A stretch of DNA of 56,872 nt from contig JAGGDU010000025.1 in NCBI GenBank assembly GCA_018457135.1, positions 1 through 56,872 of the forward strand, in the 5' to 3' direction. Made by a program: the position numbers and the translations under genes. Origin of the DNA: Trichodesmium erythraeum GBRTRLIN201. GTDB lineage: Bacteria; Cyanobacteriota; Cyanobacteriia; Cyanobacteriales; Microcoleaceae. The notes under the pieces were generated by a model. That model was not told the DNA's origin and made no database searches. It saw only the letters and a program-made list of their open reading frames with translations. Each line of letters opens with the position of its first letter. Position 1 is the stretch's first letter. Below, piece after piece: positions 1 to 10,455 of this stretch.

Positions 1-118
1 TTAAGAGATTGGCGATCGCCTGAACGGCAAAAAAAGATCCCAAATAGGTTCTATATAGTGGGTATCTACCAAATACTCATTTTGATGCCTCATTAACCAA
101 CTTCTCAAATCATCTAAT

Positions 119-1336
119 TTAATAATTCTCATTCAAGTACAAATGTTGAAACTGCCGAAAAATTTCTCTTCCTGTAAAGTAATTCCAAGCTACATAAGAA
201 ACCTCTAGATGTCGCGAACCAGAATTAGCATCAAAAGCTGTTCTTCCATGTAGCACTTGAAAATTCTGAATCATTAGGCAGTCTTCTGCTTCTGAACGGA
301 AATGATACTGATATTCAGGACTTTTCAAATAACGGAAGAATTGACTATAAGCCTCATAGAATTTTTCCATTTTGTCAAAAGGAATATCCCAATTACAAGC
401 GTGGGAGTTACCAAAATAAACTCCTGAAACCTCCCCTTTTATGTCTAATTCAATGATCCGGCGACTACGACGGTGATAATATTTCCACTCTGTGTAAAAC
501 TGCTGGAACTGAGCAGGAGTTTCTACCAAAATTTGGAAATAGTCTAGACGGTGATAATATTTCCACTCTGTGTAAAACTGCTGGAACTGAGCAGGAGTTT
601 CTACCAAAATTTGGAAATAGTCTGGGTGGTGCTTTTGAAAATCTTGGGCTACCCGAAAGCCATCTACAAGTGTTGAATCTTCATTAGTTGCTTTAAAGTA
701 AAGAAATTGCAGTAGGTGAGAAGCATACATATAACTTTCATAATCTGTGTAGGGAGGTAGCGCGTGCCCAGTGTCAGCTATGTCATTAGCCGCTGGCTTA
801 GATTTTACCGTATAGAAGTGTCCCCCCTCTGTATAAGGAATTGGCCCAATACTACTGAGAAAATTATTTAACTCTGATAAGGGCATATTTTTGATGACTG
901 CAAAACCCAAGGTATATATTTCAACACAACCTTGGCGAGATAAGTCACTTCTGTCGAGAGGGCGGCATGAATTAAAGTCGTGTTTTTCTGGTGAATGTGC
1001 TTCTATCCGTGCAGTATCCCATAAAATTTCTTCTTGTTTGCACAGTTCGATTTTACTGTGAAAGTCCCCTTTTTCTGCTGCTTCATCATAAGCATGACTG
1101 ATCAACCAAGAAATAGGAAAAATATTGCGATGATGAGTTTCTTCATCCCAGTCTATAATCAGGTCATTATCTGTTAACTGGACCTTTAGAGGTTTGGGAG
1201 ATATTATAACCTCAGAAATATCATAAATTTTTTGAACGGAAGTAGGATGGCGAGATTAAGAACTCAGAAAGTTATCATGCAACCAAATGTAGTAGAAACG
1301 TTTTCCTTTTACTGTAATAAATGGACTATTGCCCAT
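119..1336 (-). pseudogene. Broken gamma-butyrobetaine hydroxylase-like 2-oxoglutarate/Fe(II) dioxygenase
   Basis: Read on the minus strand from ATG at 1336, one frame of 406 codons gives a GBBH/TauD-type dioxygenase: a DUF971-like N-terminal domain (IWLHDN..., then SRHPTS) and a catalytic domain with the distal His and Arg (LHGRTAF). The family hydroxylates trimethylammonium compounds or related substrates. The frame carries a TAA at 1256-1258 (codon 27), where the family has a Cys-rich zinc motif; those Cys are here Phe and Ser. The first iron ligand of the HxD motif is Tyr (PPYTD, codon 196; TAC for CAC). A 78-bp in-frame tandem duplication (469-623) adds 26 residues. Without the stop, translation could only restart internally at TTG 1105. 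I call it a pseudogene; the family assignment is firm, the substrate unknown. Confidence 0.8.
469..623. repeat. 78-bp tandem duplication inside the dioxygenase pseudogene
   Basis: Two copies (469-545 and 547-623) are identical over 77 bp with a period of 78 bp. The duplication repeats a block containing VETPAQFQQFYTEWKYYHR and keeps frame. Lack of divergence implies a recent event. Confidence 0.95.
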
Positions 1337-1805
1337 AGTTGAAATCTTGAATTTCTCGATCTAGTATTATCTAGCATTAGTAAGTAGTTAGAGAAGATTT
1401 TTGAGCACCTATCACTAGGGATACTAATTTAAAATTTATCTTCCCAGACTCGTGTCAAAATAACCTGAACAGTTTTTTTATGGAAGCTAGATTGGACAAT
1501 TCATTTCCGATTAAATTTGTACAACTTATTTTTAAATGGCTTCTCCAACTCCCTACTTCCCTATCAAATAGACCTCTCCAAAAATGCCTATTTGGTAACG
1601 GCGGGCCCAGGGTTTGATACTAAATCTGGTTATTATAGGCTGATTATAGGGTCAGGCATAATATAGATATTTATGATCAGCTTTTATAATCAGCTTTTCG
1701 CTGATCGGAATCTGGTGCCAAAACTTTTTCTGGAGATATCTAATCAATAAAATTAGGTATAATATTTACTCACCTATTATTTTCAACTGTGTTATTTTCC
1801 AAAGA
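1337..1805. other. Intergenic, no gene seen
   Basis: AT-rich spacer between panD (3' end) and the dioxygenase remnant (5' end). A short direct repeat ATCAGCTTTT occurs twice around 1673-1698. I see no ORF, RNA or convincing terminator. Confidence 0.5.
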
Positions 1806-2282
1806 TTAAATTTTATTTGTTTCGATCATTTGTTGGAGGTATTCAGATGTTTTACCTTCTGGAATTACTGGCAGGGAGTGAAATTCAACACTTCCTTGAT
1901 TGGGATTTAAAATTTGATAGAGAAATTCTCGGCAGTGGTTATTTTCATCTGCCACAAATATTTTTGCTTTATGTCCATTTTCTAGGACTTCAGCCCGATC
2001 GCATTGTTCATTAGCCCAGATAATTAATATATCATCTTTTTTACATAGAAGTGCCGCACCCCCATTTGGACAAACCATACCCGATCCTGCTTGTCCGGGT
2101 AAAACATAAGTTAACCAACGTTGGCCATTATTAAGATTAACTATTTGCACTTCTTCTAAAGGCAAAATTCCTACTTTTTCGAGTAAATCCGAGTCTATAG
2201 TCACGCTGCCAACGTAGTCAGGCTTTGCGTCTGTTACTCGTACGCGATGAAGTTTAGCATGCATTAATTTGATTGTAGTCAT
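1806..2282 (-). CDS. panD: Aspartate 1-decarboxylase (pyruvoyl enzyme)
   Basis: Decarboxylates L-aspartate to beta-alanine for pantothenate and CoA synthesis in the cytosol. The 158-aa product matches PanD: KLHRVRVT near the N-terminus (Lys10, His12), the self-cleavage pair Gly25-Ser26 in YVGSVTID, which forms the pyruvoyl group, the RWLTY segment (Arg55, Tyr59) and CPNGGAA (Asn73). Numbering is one ahead of the E. coli enzyme. It is about 30 residues longer than the usual ~126, with a C-terminal tail of unknown role. ATG at 2282 starts directly on the conserved N-terminus. It stands alone between two broken genes, so selection has kept it while its neighbours decayed. Confidence 0.93.
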
Positions 2283-2496
2283 GATTTCTTTTTTGTCTAC
2301 ATTTACAACCAGTGGGAATTAAAAAAAATAGAGGGAGAAAACAGACTCAAATTATAGACATCAAAAGGGCTCGATGTAAAACAAGCTATAAATTATGAAC
2401 CAGCACAGGTTTTAGCCATTTTTAGGGTATCGACGTCATTTCCTTGTCTAGACAGACTTTGACCCATCTTCTCAACCAGAAAATGTTTAAGTACCA

Positions 2497-3897
2497 TTAG
2501 GACTTTTGCAAAACCATAACATACATTGGTTCGGTTTCATAAATATTAAAACTTTCTTGAGTAACTAAATTCCAAGGTAACTCTTGAAGTACCTCGTGTA
2601 AGGAATTGCTCTCATCATCATAATAATTTACTCGCACAGTTAGTACAAAATATCCACCGGGTTTCAGCAAACTGGACAGATTTCTTAAAGCACGAGGATG
2701 AGCATGACCAAACGTGAATACACCAACTGCTAATATTAGATTATAACTTGCTTGAGAGCCAAAAGCTAGAGGTTATTCCAAATTACCTTGGTAAAGAGCG
2801 GTATAAACCTGCTTTTTCCTCCCTACTTCTAGCATTTGTTCGGAAAAGTCAACCCCGATGATATTGTTGTATCCTAATTCTGCTAGAGCTTCACCCACCA
2901 TAACTGTGCCTGCTCCTGCATCTAGGATGATGGCATCCTTATCTGGCAATACTTTCCATAAGGCATTAGCCGAATGGACTGGAGAACAATGATAAGGTTG
3001 GTCTAAGTCTGTATCATAAACAGCTGCCCAGGCATCATATTTCTCCTCTAAGTTATGTTATTTACCATTTTTGTAAATCCAGGAGAGGCGATCGCTGACT
3101 TTTTCACATGAGTAATATCCCCATCCTAATTGATTAGTTTTAATTGCTTTACACGTCTGATCATAAGCTGCACTTAGTTCCGGGTATTTAGCCAAAGCTA
3201 ACTGGGACAGCAATTCATAGCTTTTGTTTAGGTGTTCCTTCAAGTCTTTAGTTACCAAGACCATAAACCCTAACTCCCTGAGGAATTCTTTATAGGAGTC
3301 CAGACTAAATATTGGTTCAAACAGCAATCTATCGTATACATATTTACGGGCCATTTCGTTGATTTCCTGTGCCGGACTTATCAGGTCATCGAATATAAAT
3401 ATGCCTCCTTCCTCAAGTACGCGGTAAGCTGATCGTAATGCTTGATGGCGATCATGAACGTGATATAATGTGGCTTGGCTCCAAACATGGGTAAACCTTT
3501 TATCTTCAAAAGGTAGATTAGTTGCTCATGCCTTGATAAACTTCAACCTGAGTGATGGGTACTGCTGTGCTTTGGTTTTGGCGTTCTCAATGCGGACACT
3601 ACTGAGGTCAACTCCTACTAATTCGCACCCTGTCTGTTGGGATAGCCATATAGCAGTATTGCCATTACCACAAACAAGGTCTAGTACTCGCGAATCTTTT
3701 TCTATCCCACTCTGGAACAACATATATTCGTTCCACCGTTTACAAGCTGTGATAAAATTTTTAGGTTTTGCCTCAGTTAAATTTTCAAAATAGCCCCAGT
3801 ATAAACTTCCCTCTGAGTCCCAAAAACTACGATAAAGACTGTCTTCAATATCATAAAATGCCTCTGTATCGGCTTCAGAAAATTTGTTTTGTGTCAT
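2497..3897 (-). pseudogene. Two-domain SAM-dependent methyltransferase broken by three in-frame stops
   Basis: From ATG 3897 to TAA 2497-2499 one frame of 467 codons encodes two consecutive class I methyltransferase domains with no frameshift. Domain 1 has VLDLVCGNGNTAIWLS (motif I), VGVDLS and EEGGIFIFDD; domain 2 has ILDAGAGTVMVGEAL, IIGVDFS and LLKPGGYFVLTV. The frame is cut by TGA 3526-3528 (codon 124), TAA 3058-3060 (codon 280) and TAA 2773-2775 (codon 375). The surviving ORFs are fragments of this gene. Alternatively, domain 2 was a separate gene: the second stop falls at the domain junction, but no start codon follows it. Substrate unknown; tandem methyltransferase fusions often do sequential N-methylations, which is only a family-level hint here. 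Confidence 0.75.
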
Positions 3898-4569
3898 AAA
3901 TATATTCAATATTAATGGACATCTCAAATAAAAGTTCTCAAATCCTTGCCCCACCCTTTCCAAATCCTCATTTTTGAAGAGGTATAATATTATTCTATTA
4001 GGACTTATGTAAAATAAACTAATTCTGTCATTGCGTTAGTGCAGCTTGGCAATAGCAAACAACAACTTTTGTGGAGCAGTCCGTAATTAGCAATTTCAAA
4101 TGCCCAAAATTCCTTTGCAATAAGTAAATCCTATCTATGATCAATTTATCTCTTCCCCTTCTACTAAACTTACCCAAACTTACATGGTTTGGGAATTGTA
4201 TAAGCTTTAGACTACAGTGTCTCACCCATATACCACTGAGTGCAGTCTGTAACTTATCTTTCCTATTGAGGCAAAAAAATTACCAGGAAGCTCAGGATAC
4301 TTATTCATATAGTTTTCACTCATTACTCATGCTGTTACAATATCCCTGAGTATTGTGTAAGTTTAAGTAAGTGTAGTCAATTTTTATTGAACTGTCAAGT
4401 CCCCTATCTATAGATTGCTTTTTTCAAATACCTCACTTAGGAATGAGAACAAGCCAGAAGCTAGAGAAAATTAATTACCCTCAAGAGATTTCCTTAGTAT
4501 CAACTACAAATTTCCAGTATTATTGAATTTACGTTCCGTGACCAGAAAATCAAGTTAATATTTTCTATT
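3898..4569. other. Intergenic with a dispersed-repeat fragment
   Basis: No gene recognised. Bases 3918-3961 resemble 17321-17371 (shared GACAT, then TTCTCAAATC... TTGCCCC), a diverged dispersed repeat. GGACTTATGTAAAATA near 4010 resembles the end of the small inverted-repeat elements found elsewhere in the window. Confidence 0.45.
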
Positions 4570-5085
4570 TTACAGCTTAGATATTCCAGAACATTCTACC
4601 TCTTCTTGAAGAAGAGCGATCGCTTTTCCCGAAACTGGGTCGATCCAATTAGGAGCTATTTCTGCTAGTGGGACAAGTACAAAAGCTCTTTCTTTCATTC
4701 GAGGATGGGGTATTTGCAGATTAGGAGTATCTAATATTAAATCATCATATAAAATTAAATCTAAATCTAAAGTTCTAGGTCCCCAATGTTCTAAACGTAC
4801 CCGTTTAAATTTTTGTTCAACATCTAACAGAACTTCTAATAATTTATGAGGGGTTAATTCTACTTTTAATAATGCACAACCATTAATATAATCTGGTTGT
4901 GGTGGACCTATAGGTTTAGTTCTATACCAACTAGAATAAGTAATTAATTTAATACCAGCAATTTCATCTAAAGTTTGAATGGCATTCTTGAGAGTATCAA
5001 GGGATTCTCCCAAATTGCTACCCATACCAATAGCTACATGGCCTTGATTTTTTGGGGAGTTCTTTAAGTTAGTAGGATTAGACAT
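4570..5085 (-). CDS. folK: 6-hydroxymethyl-7,8-dihydropterin pyrophosphokinase
   Basis: Transfers pyrophosphate from ATP to 6-hydroxymethyl-7,8-dihydropterin in folate synthesis. The 171-aa protein has the family landmarks in order: GMGSNLGES, SSWYRTKPIG, QPDYINGC, WGPRTLDLDLILYDD (metal-binding aspartates in the DLD motif) and HPRMKERAFVLVPLAEI. The first ~15 residues (MSNPTNLKNSPKNQG) are a non-conserved extension. The next folate gene, folB, lies divergently about 640 bp away, so folate steps are neighbours here but not in one operon. Confidence 0.95.
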   Translation of the reverse strand: MSNPTNLKNSPKNQGHVAIGMGSNLGESLDTLKNAIQTLDEIAGIKLITYSSWYRTKPIGPPQPDYINGCALLKVELTPHKLLEVLLDVEQKFKRVRLEHWGPRTLDLDLILYDDLILDTPNLQIPHPRMKERAFVLVPLAEIAPNWIDPVSGKAIALLQEEVECSGISKL

Positions 5086-5721
5086 TTTTAGAGCGATCGC
5101 TTATAATTTACTGGTTCGTGATTGGTTGATATTATTTTATCAATAATCCTCAATTTTATAGTAATTTCTATACTCTTAAAGTACAAAATTAGTTTTTTTA
5201 AACAAGTAGTTAGGGATATTGTATACAAAGTCCCTTTTTTTTGTATTAATAATCCACGGCCAGAAAGGATAGTTAATTATTTTTAGCCAAATTGTAGTAT
5301 AATAGCACTTAAGCAAAATAGGGCTAGAAAATAAGTTTAAATATAAAATATAGATGGAAAAAGGCATAAATCATAAATTACCAATGGTTTAATCATTTTA
5401 TACCATTAAGTTAATTCCCTTATTTAGAATTAATTTAACTCATTTTTTGCCACCAGAAAATGTTGGATTAGCACTAATAAGGAATAAATTCAAGCCACCG
5501 TTGTATTAATTGTCATCTTCGAGGTGTTAGGAGAATTTAGCCATGCCTTAGTAAAATCTCAAGAATTAACTTAGGAGAGGTTTCGTTTCATCATTTGCTC
5601 AAAACTAACAACTGAAGGAATAAATATATACCCTTTCATAAATTATCTGAATAGTTTAACCATTTAATATTAAAACCATTTAATATAATAAAATGATGGA
5701 ACTATTTTTTAATTAGTTATT
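5086..5721. other. Divergent folK/folB intergenic region
   Basis: Holds both promoters by position. A HIP1 octamer lies just upstream of folK (5094-5101). Very AT-rich; no RNA gene or riboswitch recognised. Confidence 0.5.
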
Positions 5722-6084
5722 ATGGACTCAATCTCCATTACTGGAATTCGATGCTACGGATACATCGGATTTTTTCCAGAAGAGAAAGTATTAGGTCAAT
5801 GGTTTGAAGTAGATTTAACTTTGGGGTTAGATTTGACTGCTGCTAGCAAAAGTGATGCCTTAGAAGATACTGTAGATTATGGTAGTATAGTTAATACTGT
5901 CCAAAAACTAGTAAAACAATCTAAGTCTGCTTTATTAGAAAAAGTAGCGAATACGATCGCTACAGATATTTTACAACAACGACTAGTACAAAATGTCAAG
6001 GTTCGTTTAACTAAATTAGCCGCACCTATACCCGATTTTGGTGGCAAAGTTACTATTGAAATTACTAGAGTAAAGGAGAAATAA
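5722..6084 (+). CDS. folB: Dihydroneopterin aldolase
   Basis: Converts 7,8-dihydroneopterin to 6-hydroxymethyl-7,8-dihydropterin and glycolaldehyde, giving the substrate of FolK. The 120-aa sequence has the family pattern: short N-terminal strand ISITGIRCYGYIGFFPEEK (catalytic Glu after GFFP), DTVDYGSIVNTV, LLEKVANTIATDIL and VRLTKLAAPIPDFGG with the conserved Lys. Length is typical. ATG 5722 sits just before the conserved start; no strong ribosome-binding site is visible. Confidence 0.94.
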   Translation: MDSISITGIRCYGYIGFFPEEKVLGQWFEVDLTLGLDLTAASKSDALEDTVDYGSIVNTVQKLVKQSKSALLEKVANTIATDILQQRLVQNVKVRLTKLAAPIPDFGGKVTIEITRVKEK

Positions 6085-6862
6085 CTTATTTAAAAATTTA
6101 ATTATAAACTATCCACAATAGGCTAGTTTTCCCAATTATTAAATAGTAAAATTTTCTCTTTTTTTCGTTCTAATTTTTAATAATTAAACAGTACATATTT
6201 TTGGGAAAATTAGCTTAAACATAGTTATAATAAAATCAATTTTTCTAAGAGTAAAAAAACAATATTTATCAATTAATAATAGATTGAACCTGATTAACTT
6301 ACTATCAATTATCCCACGCCATAATTTGCTAATAAGTCTATGATATAAATTTCTATTATAAATAACAATTTTTAATTAATTAATTTACTGGTAATAGTAC
6401 TTGTGTCTTAGGTAAAAGAGATAGGAGAGTCAAAATATTTAGGCATGGGGAGGGCAGAAAAAACTGAATATCAGATTAGCAGAATGTGAAAAATACTCCC
6501 CGTCACCCTACACCAATTTTACTCAAAACCTTGATGGGACAAGATTACCAACTTATTTATGATATGGCATAAATTAAATATTTCTATGAATACAATTGAT
6601 ATGTATAACTATATACCTCACTATTGATTAAAGACTAAATAAATATGGTTATATTATTCCATGATTAGGAGACTCAGGCAATTGCTTATAGGGAGCTTGA
6701 TAATTATTAATTTTCTATTATTAATGATCAAACTTTTTAGGGCGAGTATATTGCCTGAAATAGTTTTATTATTAGCCTAATAAATACTCTATAAATTCCA
6801 GTATTTCAAGTCTATAGCTTTTTTATACGTACTAATAACTGATAATTAAAAACTGAAATTAT
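6085..6862. other. Long intergenic region, no gene seen
   Basis: About 780 bp of AT-rich DNA with stops in all frames. ACTGATAATTAA just before the next gene is a fragment of the heptameric repeats common in cyanobacteria. No structured RNA recognised. Confidence 0.5.
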
Positions 6863-7468
6863 ATGACAAATAAGACTTCTGTTAAACAAACATTTTTTGA
6901 CCTTTGGGCACCAAGTTATGATTGGTTATTCCCTTCTATAGTTTATCAAGCTATACATAAAAGGTTACTGGAATATGTAGATTTATCAAATTCAGCAAAT
7001 GTACTTGATTTAGGTTGTGGTACAGGAAAACTTCTCCATCGTCTTGCTGTTAATTTTCCTACTCTTCAAGGTAATGGTTTAGACTTATCTCCAGAAATGA
7101 TAAGTCAAGCTAATAGTCGTAATTGTTATCCACAGCGTTTAAAATTTTTATTAGGAAATGCTGAAGAAATACCTTTTGAAAATGATGTATTTGATGCTGT
7201 TTTTAACACTATTAGTTTTTTACATTATCCTCATCCCCAACAGGTATTTAATGAAGTGAATAGAGTGTTACGCCATGGTGGATATTTTTATTTAGTTGAT
7301 TCCTATTTTAAATGGCAAGATGAATTACAGTATTTGAGTATTTCTCCTGGTGGTTTGAAACTTTACAGTCCAACAGCTCGTGAAAAATTTGGTAAGGAAG
7401 CGGGGTTAAATTTACAAGCTAATTATTACTTATTAGGATCAGTATTACTAACAATTTTTACTAAATAA
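6863..7468 (+). CDS. Class I SAM-dependent methyltransferase, substrate unknown
   Basis: A 201-aa methyltransferase of the Methyltransf_11 type. Motif I is VLDLGCGTGKLLHRLA, the acidic residue after strand 2 is in GLDLSPEM, the post-II region is FDAVFNTISFLHYPHP and motif III is VLRHGGYFYLVDS. Small relatives of the UbiE/MenG type share this outline, but nothing identifies a substrate. It stands alone with long gaps on both sides and has no evident Shine-Dalgarno sequence. It is not a close copy of either domain of the broken methyltransferase at 2.5-3.9 kb. Confidence 0.85.
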   Translation: MTNKTSVKQTFFDLWAPSYDWLFPSIVYQAIHKRLLEYVDLSNSANVLDLGCGTGKLLHRLAVNFPTLQGNGLDLSPEMISQANSRNCYPQRLKFLLGNAEEIPFENDVFDAVFNTISFLHYPHPQQVFNEVNRVLRHGGYFYLVDSYFKWQDELQYLSISPGGLKLYSPTAREKFGKEAGLNLQANYYLLGSVLLTIFTK

Positions 7469-7863
7469 TTGTAAGATTATATATACATAAATTTGGTGTT
7501 GCCCGTGAAGTACACCTATCCAGTTTAGGAAGCCATAATAAAATATTTTTACCATTTACACTGTCCGTCATTTGCTTGTTTATCTGCACTCTAGTATCTA
7601 GCTATTAGCAGCAGTCAGTAATAAAAATCAAGTCCGTTATTTGGTAATTTAGTCTGAAAATTTGCAGAGGCGCGCTAGTAAATATTTTTATTTATCTAAT
7701 CTCCTTCAAATACCATAACCGAAGTAATATCTTCTACATAAGCTGAGTTTTACTAATTCTTAAAAGTATTGCTATAAATATAAGTAGAGAAAAATCATTT
7801 TCTTTCATAACTGAAGTTAACAAACATTAATTGTTTGGTCCAACAAATAATATTTACGAATAG
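7469..7863. other. Intergenic, no gene seen
   Basis: No coding potential or structured RNA noticed in about 395 bp. Confidence 0.45.
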
Positions 7864-8241
7864 AAAATCATTCACAAGACTAAGGATAAAGCCCCTTTCT
7901 TAAATTGTTAGGCCATTGTTTTTGGTCAATGGGCTCGTTCTTTGCAAGAATTTATAGACTTTGCAAAGCGAGCGCGCGAGAAAGATGCCGTTGTTAGTTT
8001 TAGTTGGGACAAGGCCATTACTAAACCTGACGGCAGCGTAACTATTTGCTACAAGTTAATGCCTAAACAACGGAAGGCCATTAAGTATGATCAGGACAAT
8101 AGGGTTTTAATTGTTGCAGTGACTGGTAACGATGATGATGTGATGTCGGTGATGGGGTAAACTTCTCAGGAGCCTGACAATGTTATTTTTGTAGAAATGG
8201 CAGATAGGGAAAATTGGGTTTCTGAGCAAAATAACGACTGA
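7864..8241 (+). pseudogene. Unidentified small ORF interrupted by two in-frame stops
   Basis: One frame reads protein-like from about 7864 to TGA 8239-8241, broken only by TAG 7909-7911 and TAA 8158-8160. The longest piece (TTG 7942 to 8160, 72 aa) includes LQEFIDFAKRAREKDAVV and PDGSVTICYKLMPKQRK; after the second stop it continues EPDNVIFVEMADRENWVSEQ. Charge and residue mix look like real protein rather than shadow translation. I do not recognise the family. The pattern matches other broken genes in this window. Confidence 0.4.
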
Positions 8242-8452
8242 CCAAAATAACGACAGGAAAGCGATCGCTTGTCTTCTTTCTAGTTCAATTTTTTGAGCAT
8301 TTTCTATTAATTTTATTAGCTGTTTGTCTGTAATACCAATAATTCTCTTTGTCTATTTTGGATAATGATAAATATATTCTAATATTTGATTCATGTGCAG
8401 ACATGATGTGCATGGTTTCGTTCTATGGTTTTACCTAAATTTTTATTCTGGA

Positions 8453-8560
8453 GATATCTGCTTGGGGTTCTTACCAGCTCATACACCAGAACTAGAAACA
8501 ACCAAACGACTCTGGCCGATAATTGATGAAGGGCTTTGTTGTACAAAAAAGAGAAATTAG
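8453..8560 (+). pseudogene. IS630-type transposase fragment
   Basis: In the frame starting at 8453 the translation reads GFLPAHTPELETTKRLWPI, close to the conserved LPxxxPELNPxExxW block around the last catalytic acid of IS630/Tc1-mariner transposases, then a stop at 8558-8560. The rest of the transposase is not recognisable. A minus-strand ORF over the same DNA is a shadow of it. Confidence 0.6.
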
Positions 8561-9047
8561 GGTACGATATACCTGTGAGAAGCACAAGAAACCAAAACTC
8601 AAGTTCAGAGATAAGTAAGTCCAAATCAAAGTTAAAATCAAAATCCAAGTCTTGCTATAATGAAATAGCGCTCACTTATTCAAGATATCACCTATTTTCC
8701 TTAGTAGTCTACTAATAATTTATCACAAGCTTGAAGAGTAGCGTGGCATAGCAATATAGCTCATATCTGTTCACCAACGATGCTACCAGGCATGATATTA
8801 CTTCCCTACTCCCTTACTCAATAAATGGTAGCAAATATTTATAAAACTAATATTAGGGAGCGATCGCTTAAGAAGGAGTATTTAGAGTCATTGGCTTGGA
8901 GTTAAACGGTGATAAATTCTTTTTGAACACATAAATTACAATTTTCTTCTTAATTAGAAATCATCCTGCAGTAATGCAACGCCATATAACCAGATTCTAT
9001 ATAAATACTAAAAGCTGATAGCCAGTTAAAAGACCCAGCAATCAAAC
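8561..9047. other. Intergenic, no gene seen
   Basis: Spacer between the transposase scrap and the opcA terminator. One HIP1 octamer near 8860. Nothing else supportable. Confidence 0.45.
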
Positions 9048-9087
9048 AAAAATGTAGATATGTTTTATGAAACATATCTACATTTTT
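9048..9087. terminator. Strong terminator after opcA, possibly bidirectional
   Basis: Perfect 18-bp inverted repeat (AAAAATGTAGATATGTTT / complement) with a TATG loop and A/T runs on both sides, 46 bp beyond the opcA stop. It is a rho-independent terminator for the minus-strand cluster and could act both ways. Confidence 0.85.
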
Positions 9088-9132
9088 TTCCTAGAAAATA
9101 TTCATTTTACTAGATATTTTGTCTTGCCAAAA

Positions 9133-10455
9133 TTAACGCAATTTGAGAATTTCAACAGTTACAGCTAAACTATCTTCATACAAAACCTCTCGTCCCCAAC
9201 GTTGTAACTGTTGAGCCATCAAATATTCCGCCTTCTGATCGCTTAAAGCACTGACTTGCTCTGTACGACAAGATTGAGCACTACCACCAGCCTCTAATCG
9301 CATACAACCAGTAGTTTCAGAACACAAAATAGTACAACAATCTGCACTAGGATTACTAGAATCCAAACGCAAGCCCACTAAATCTCCAGGTATTTCACCA
9401 TAGTCAGTAGTAGAAATTGCTGCCAACTCTGCTAAAATCTCTTTATTGTTAGGACCAATAAACTTAATATGAATGATGTCATAATCACCACCAGTTTCAG
9501 TATAAGTTGTAGGTTGCCAATCAAGACGACTAGCAAACCAGCCCAAAAACATTAACGCTTGAGATACATTACCTTTCTCATAATCAAGAGTAATAGTATC
9601 AATTTCACCTAAAGAAGCACGACGCTCTGGCGGGTCAAAAGTGGCAGCAGTTAACTCTTGCCATGCAGAAAGACGATGCCAATTTAAGTCAGCAATATAG
9701 GTTTTATTTTCAATCAACTCCAGCATTTTGAGAAATTCTGATTCTGGATCACTAAAATAAGAAGAATCTAGAATAATACAGTTGCTAGTTTTGCATAGGC
9801 GACGGAAAAGCTCCTGTTCTCGGTTGGGAGTTGCCTTCCACCAAACAAACTTTGGTAGATCAGGAATCATTAACGATGTAACTACATCACTCACCCGTTC
9901 CAGTGCTTCTCTAGTTCCATGTAGGGTAATATATTCACAACAAATTAGTGAAGACTGCTTTTTCTGAACTGGGCAGTAAGCAGAAACTTGAGCTGTTACT
10001 CCTGTATCTTCTCCGAAAGTAGGACACAACGTAATAACCCGACAAGGATTTTGAGCTGCAATCACTTCGCTAACACTAGAACCCCTGACATCTATATTAG
10101 GGAATTGTCTATTTTCTAGTGACTTTGTAGCCCACTCTGAGCGTAACTTCGCAAGAGTTTCAGAGTCTACTCTACCTGTGATTGGTAAATTATAGGCTTT
10201 TTGAGCTTCCTTAATAGCTTCACGAGCTACTATTCCGTTCACACCATCTATTTCACCCTTATAGAATCCTAAACCGGCTAAAAGTTGCTGGAATTCTTCG
10301 GGTTCATATATGACCATACTAAAAGTTGCTGCTCTGGTAGCAATTGGAGTTGCCTTGCCTCCACCTTGACTGAGCCAGATTTTATTCAGTTCTGCTTCAA
10401 TTTCACCCAGAGAGATATCTTTTGGTTGTTGTAAGGCAACAAGTGTTGTACTCAT
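9133..10455 (-). CDS. opcA: Glucose-6-phosphate dehydrogenase assembly/activator protein OpcA
   Basis: OpcA binds G6PDH (Zwf), promotes its active oligomer and links it to redox control by thioredoxin in cyanobacteria. The 440-aa protein has the cyanobacterial layout: a lead including AELNKIWLSQGG, a peptidoglycan-binding-like helical module (GFYKGEIDGVNG, then AQKAYNLPITGRVD, about residues 60-110), and the OpcA domain with the CRVITLCP and PDLPKFVWWKA segments. Several Cys are candidates for redox regulation (CCEYITLHG, CCTILCSETTGC). It lies last in fbp-tal-zwf-opcA, 374 bp after zwf. The length and spacing suggest it may also have its own promoter. ATG 10455 matches the family start. Confidence 0.95.
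   Translation of the reverse strand: MSTTLVALQQPKDISLGEIEAELNKIWLSQGGGKATPIATRAATFSMVIYEPEEFQQLLAGLGFYKGEIDGVNGIVAREAIKEAQKAYNLPITGRVDSETLAKLRSEWATKSLENRQFPNIDVRGSSVSEVIAAQNPCRVITLCPTFGEDTGVTAQVSAYCPVQKKQSSLICCEYITLHGTREALERVSDVVTSLMIPDLPKFVWWKATPNREQELFRRLCKTSNCIILDSSYFSDPESEFLKMLELIENKTYIADLNWHRLSAWQELTAATFDPPERRASLGEIDTITLDYEKGNVSQALMFLGWFASRLDWQPTTYTETGGDYDIIHIKFIGPNNKEILAELAAISTTDYGEIPGDLVGLRLDSSNPSADCCTILCSETTGCMRLEAGGSAQSCRTEQVSALSDQKAEYLMAQQLQRWGREVLYEDSLAVTVEILKLR

Noticed and set aside
8391-8648. 85-aa minus-strand ORF
   Set aside because: It is antisense to the IS630-type transposase fragment, which explains the open frame.
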